Positions 63,798-64,000 of a DNA stretch of 64,000 bases are shown here, piece after piece (positions within the stretch are counted from its first letter, which is position 1; each line of letters begins with the position of its first letter). The notes under the pieces were generated by a model. That model had not been told where the DNA came from, searched no databases, and worked only from the letters and a program-made list of their open reading frames with translations. Position numbers and translations under genes: made by a program. Source of the stretch: Verrucomicrobiota bacterium (lineage in GTDB: Bacteria > Verrucomicrobiota > Verrucomicrobiia > Limisphaerales > JADLHS01); NCBI GenBank assembly GCA_029573725.1, contig JAKQDQ010000178.1, positions 124,001 to 188,000 on the forward strand, in the 5' to 3' direction.

Positions 63798-64000
63798 TCA
63801 ACGGATTGCCCGGATCACCCCGTTGGTGATGCACAACGTATTGGTGGTGCCTGCGGAGGTTAGAATCTCCAGGTTGGCGGTGAGCCCGCCCGTGATCGCG
63901 TCGGCGGAAAGCGAGGACAAACCGGCTCCGTTCCCCTGAAACACCCCCTGAAAATCGCCCAAAAACGTCCCCTGGAGGCTCCCATTTTGATGCACTTCCT
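63798..64000 (-). CDS. C-terminal end of an unrecognised protein (5' end outside window)
   Basis: About 67 codons are visible and the frame is open at the window edge. The sequence has Gly/Asn/Ser-rich beta-helix-like character (GDFQGVFQGNGAGLSSL) and ends with LEILTSAGTTNTLCITNGVI, as in the tails of large verrucomicrobial surface or phage-tail-like fibre proteins. The family cannot be named from this fragment. Confidence 0.55.
   Translation of the reverse strand, partial: EVHQNGSLQGTFLGDFQGVFQGNGAGLSSLSADAITGGLTANLEILTSAGTTNTLCITNGVIRAIR

Overview
The window looks like a chromosomal segment of a GC-rich Verrucomicrobiota bacterium, probably of the Limisphaerales/Pedosphaera type. This is inferred from gene content: a c-type-cytochrome/DUF1549-DUF1553 protein next to a DUF1501 protein, a CAAX-protease-related protein of the PEP-CTERM/exosortase context, DUF6807 and DUF4038 glycan enzymes, a bacterial serpin, a b558-type succinate dehydrogenase, and many secreted proteins with Pro/Ala-rich linkers. 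No phage, plasmid, CRISPR or rRNA locus is visible. The only mobile-element trace is a truncated transposase near 57.3-57.5 kb.

Layout. 0-3 kb: end of a serpin and a DUF5060/DUF4038 glycosidase-like secreted protein. 3-6.1 kb: uvrB overlapping a rhomboid protease gene. 6.1-11.6 kb: surface-polysaccharide genes (flippase, methyltransferase, PQQ-type propeller, GT4, hexapeptide acyltransferase). 12-17 kb: minus-strand group with a lysine 2,3-aminomutase-type enzyme, a degenerate peptidase-like secreted protein, an FmdB zinc ribbon and a DEAD-box helicase. 17-21.5 kb: M42 aminopeptidase, membrane protein, gamma carbonic anhydrase with a structured leader, MBL hydrolase and tRNA-Gly(GCC). 22-27 kb: secreted esterase-like hydrolase, then miaA and lgt. 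27.3-32.8 kb: small lipoprotein, HpnH-like radical SAM protein, and the sdhCAB operon. 32.9-39.6 kb: minus-strand sugar operon (Gfo/Idh oxidoreductase, DUF6807, GH38 mannosidase, EF-hand protein). 39.9-41.4 kb: HpnG-like phosphorylase, PolB-type exonuclease and a lysine-rich micro-ORF. 41.6-46 kb: hisC, a PulC-like protein, a CAAX-protease-related protein and an RluA-methyltransferase fusion. 45.9-53 kb: vWA-like protein, NYN RNase-like protein, half-length ALDH, tail-specific protease, yacG and a lipoprotein msrA. 53-57 kb: squalene/phytoene synthase, DUF2959 and argH. 57-57.6 kb: trpF remnant and transposase remnant. 57.6-64 kb: PSD1/DUF1549-LysM-DUF1501 operon, pyruvate kinase and the end of an unrecognised protein.

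Three genes of a possible hopanoid pathway (squalene/phytoene-type synthase, HpnH-like, HpnG-like) are spread over 27 kb instead of forming one operon. No squalene-hopene cyclase is in the window.

Most notable signals: (1) about 150 nt of consecutive stem-loops ending in an intrinsic-terminator-like hairpin, just upstream of the gamma carbonic anhydrase gene; (2) recurring -35/-10 boxes placed so that transcription would begin at or beside the start codon (leaderless mRNAs), often with exactly 6 nt between the -10 box and the start codon; (3) a lysine-rich micro-ORF with a near-perfect Shine-Dalgarno and a large hairpin; (4) a frameshifted trpF tail abutting a truncated transposase; (5) an RluA-RlmI-like fusion protein.
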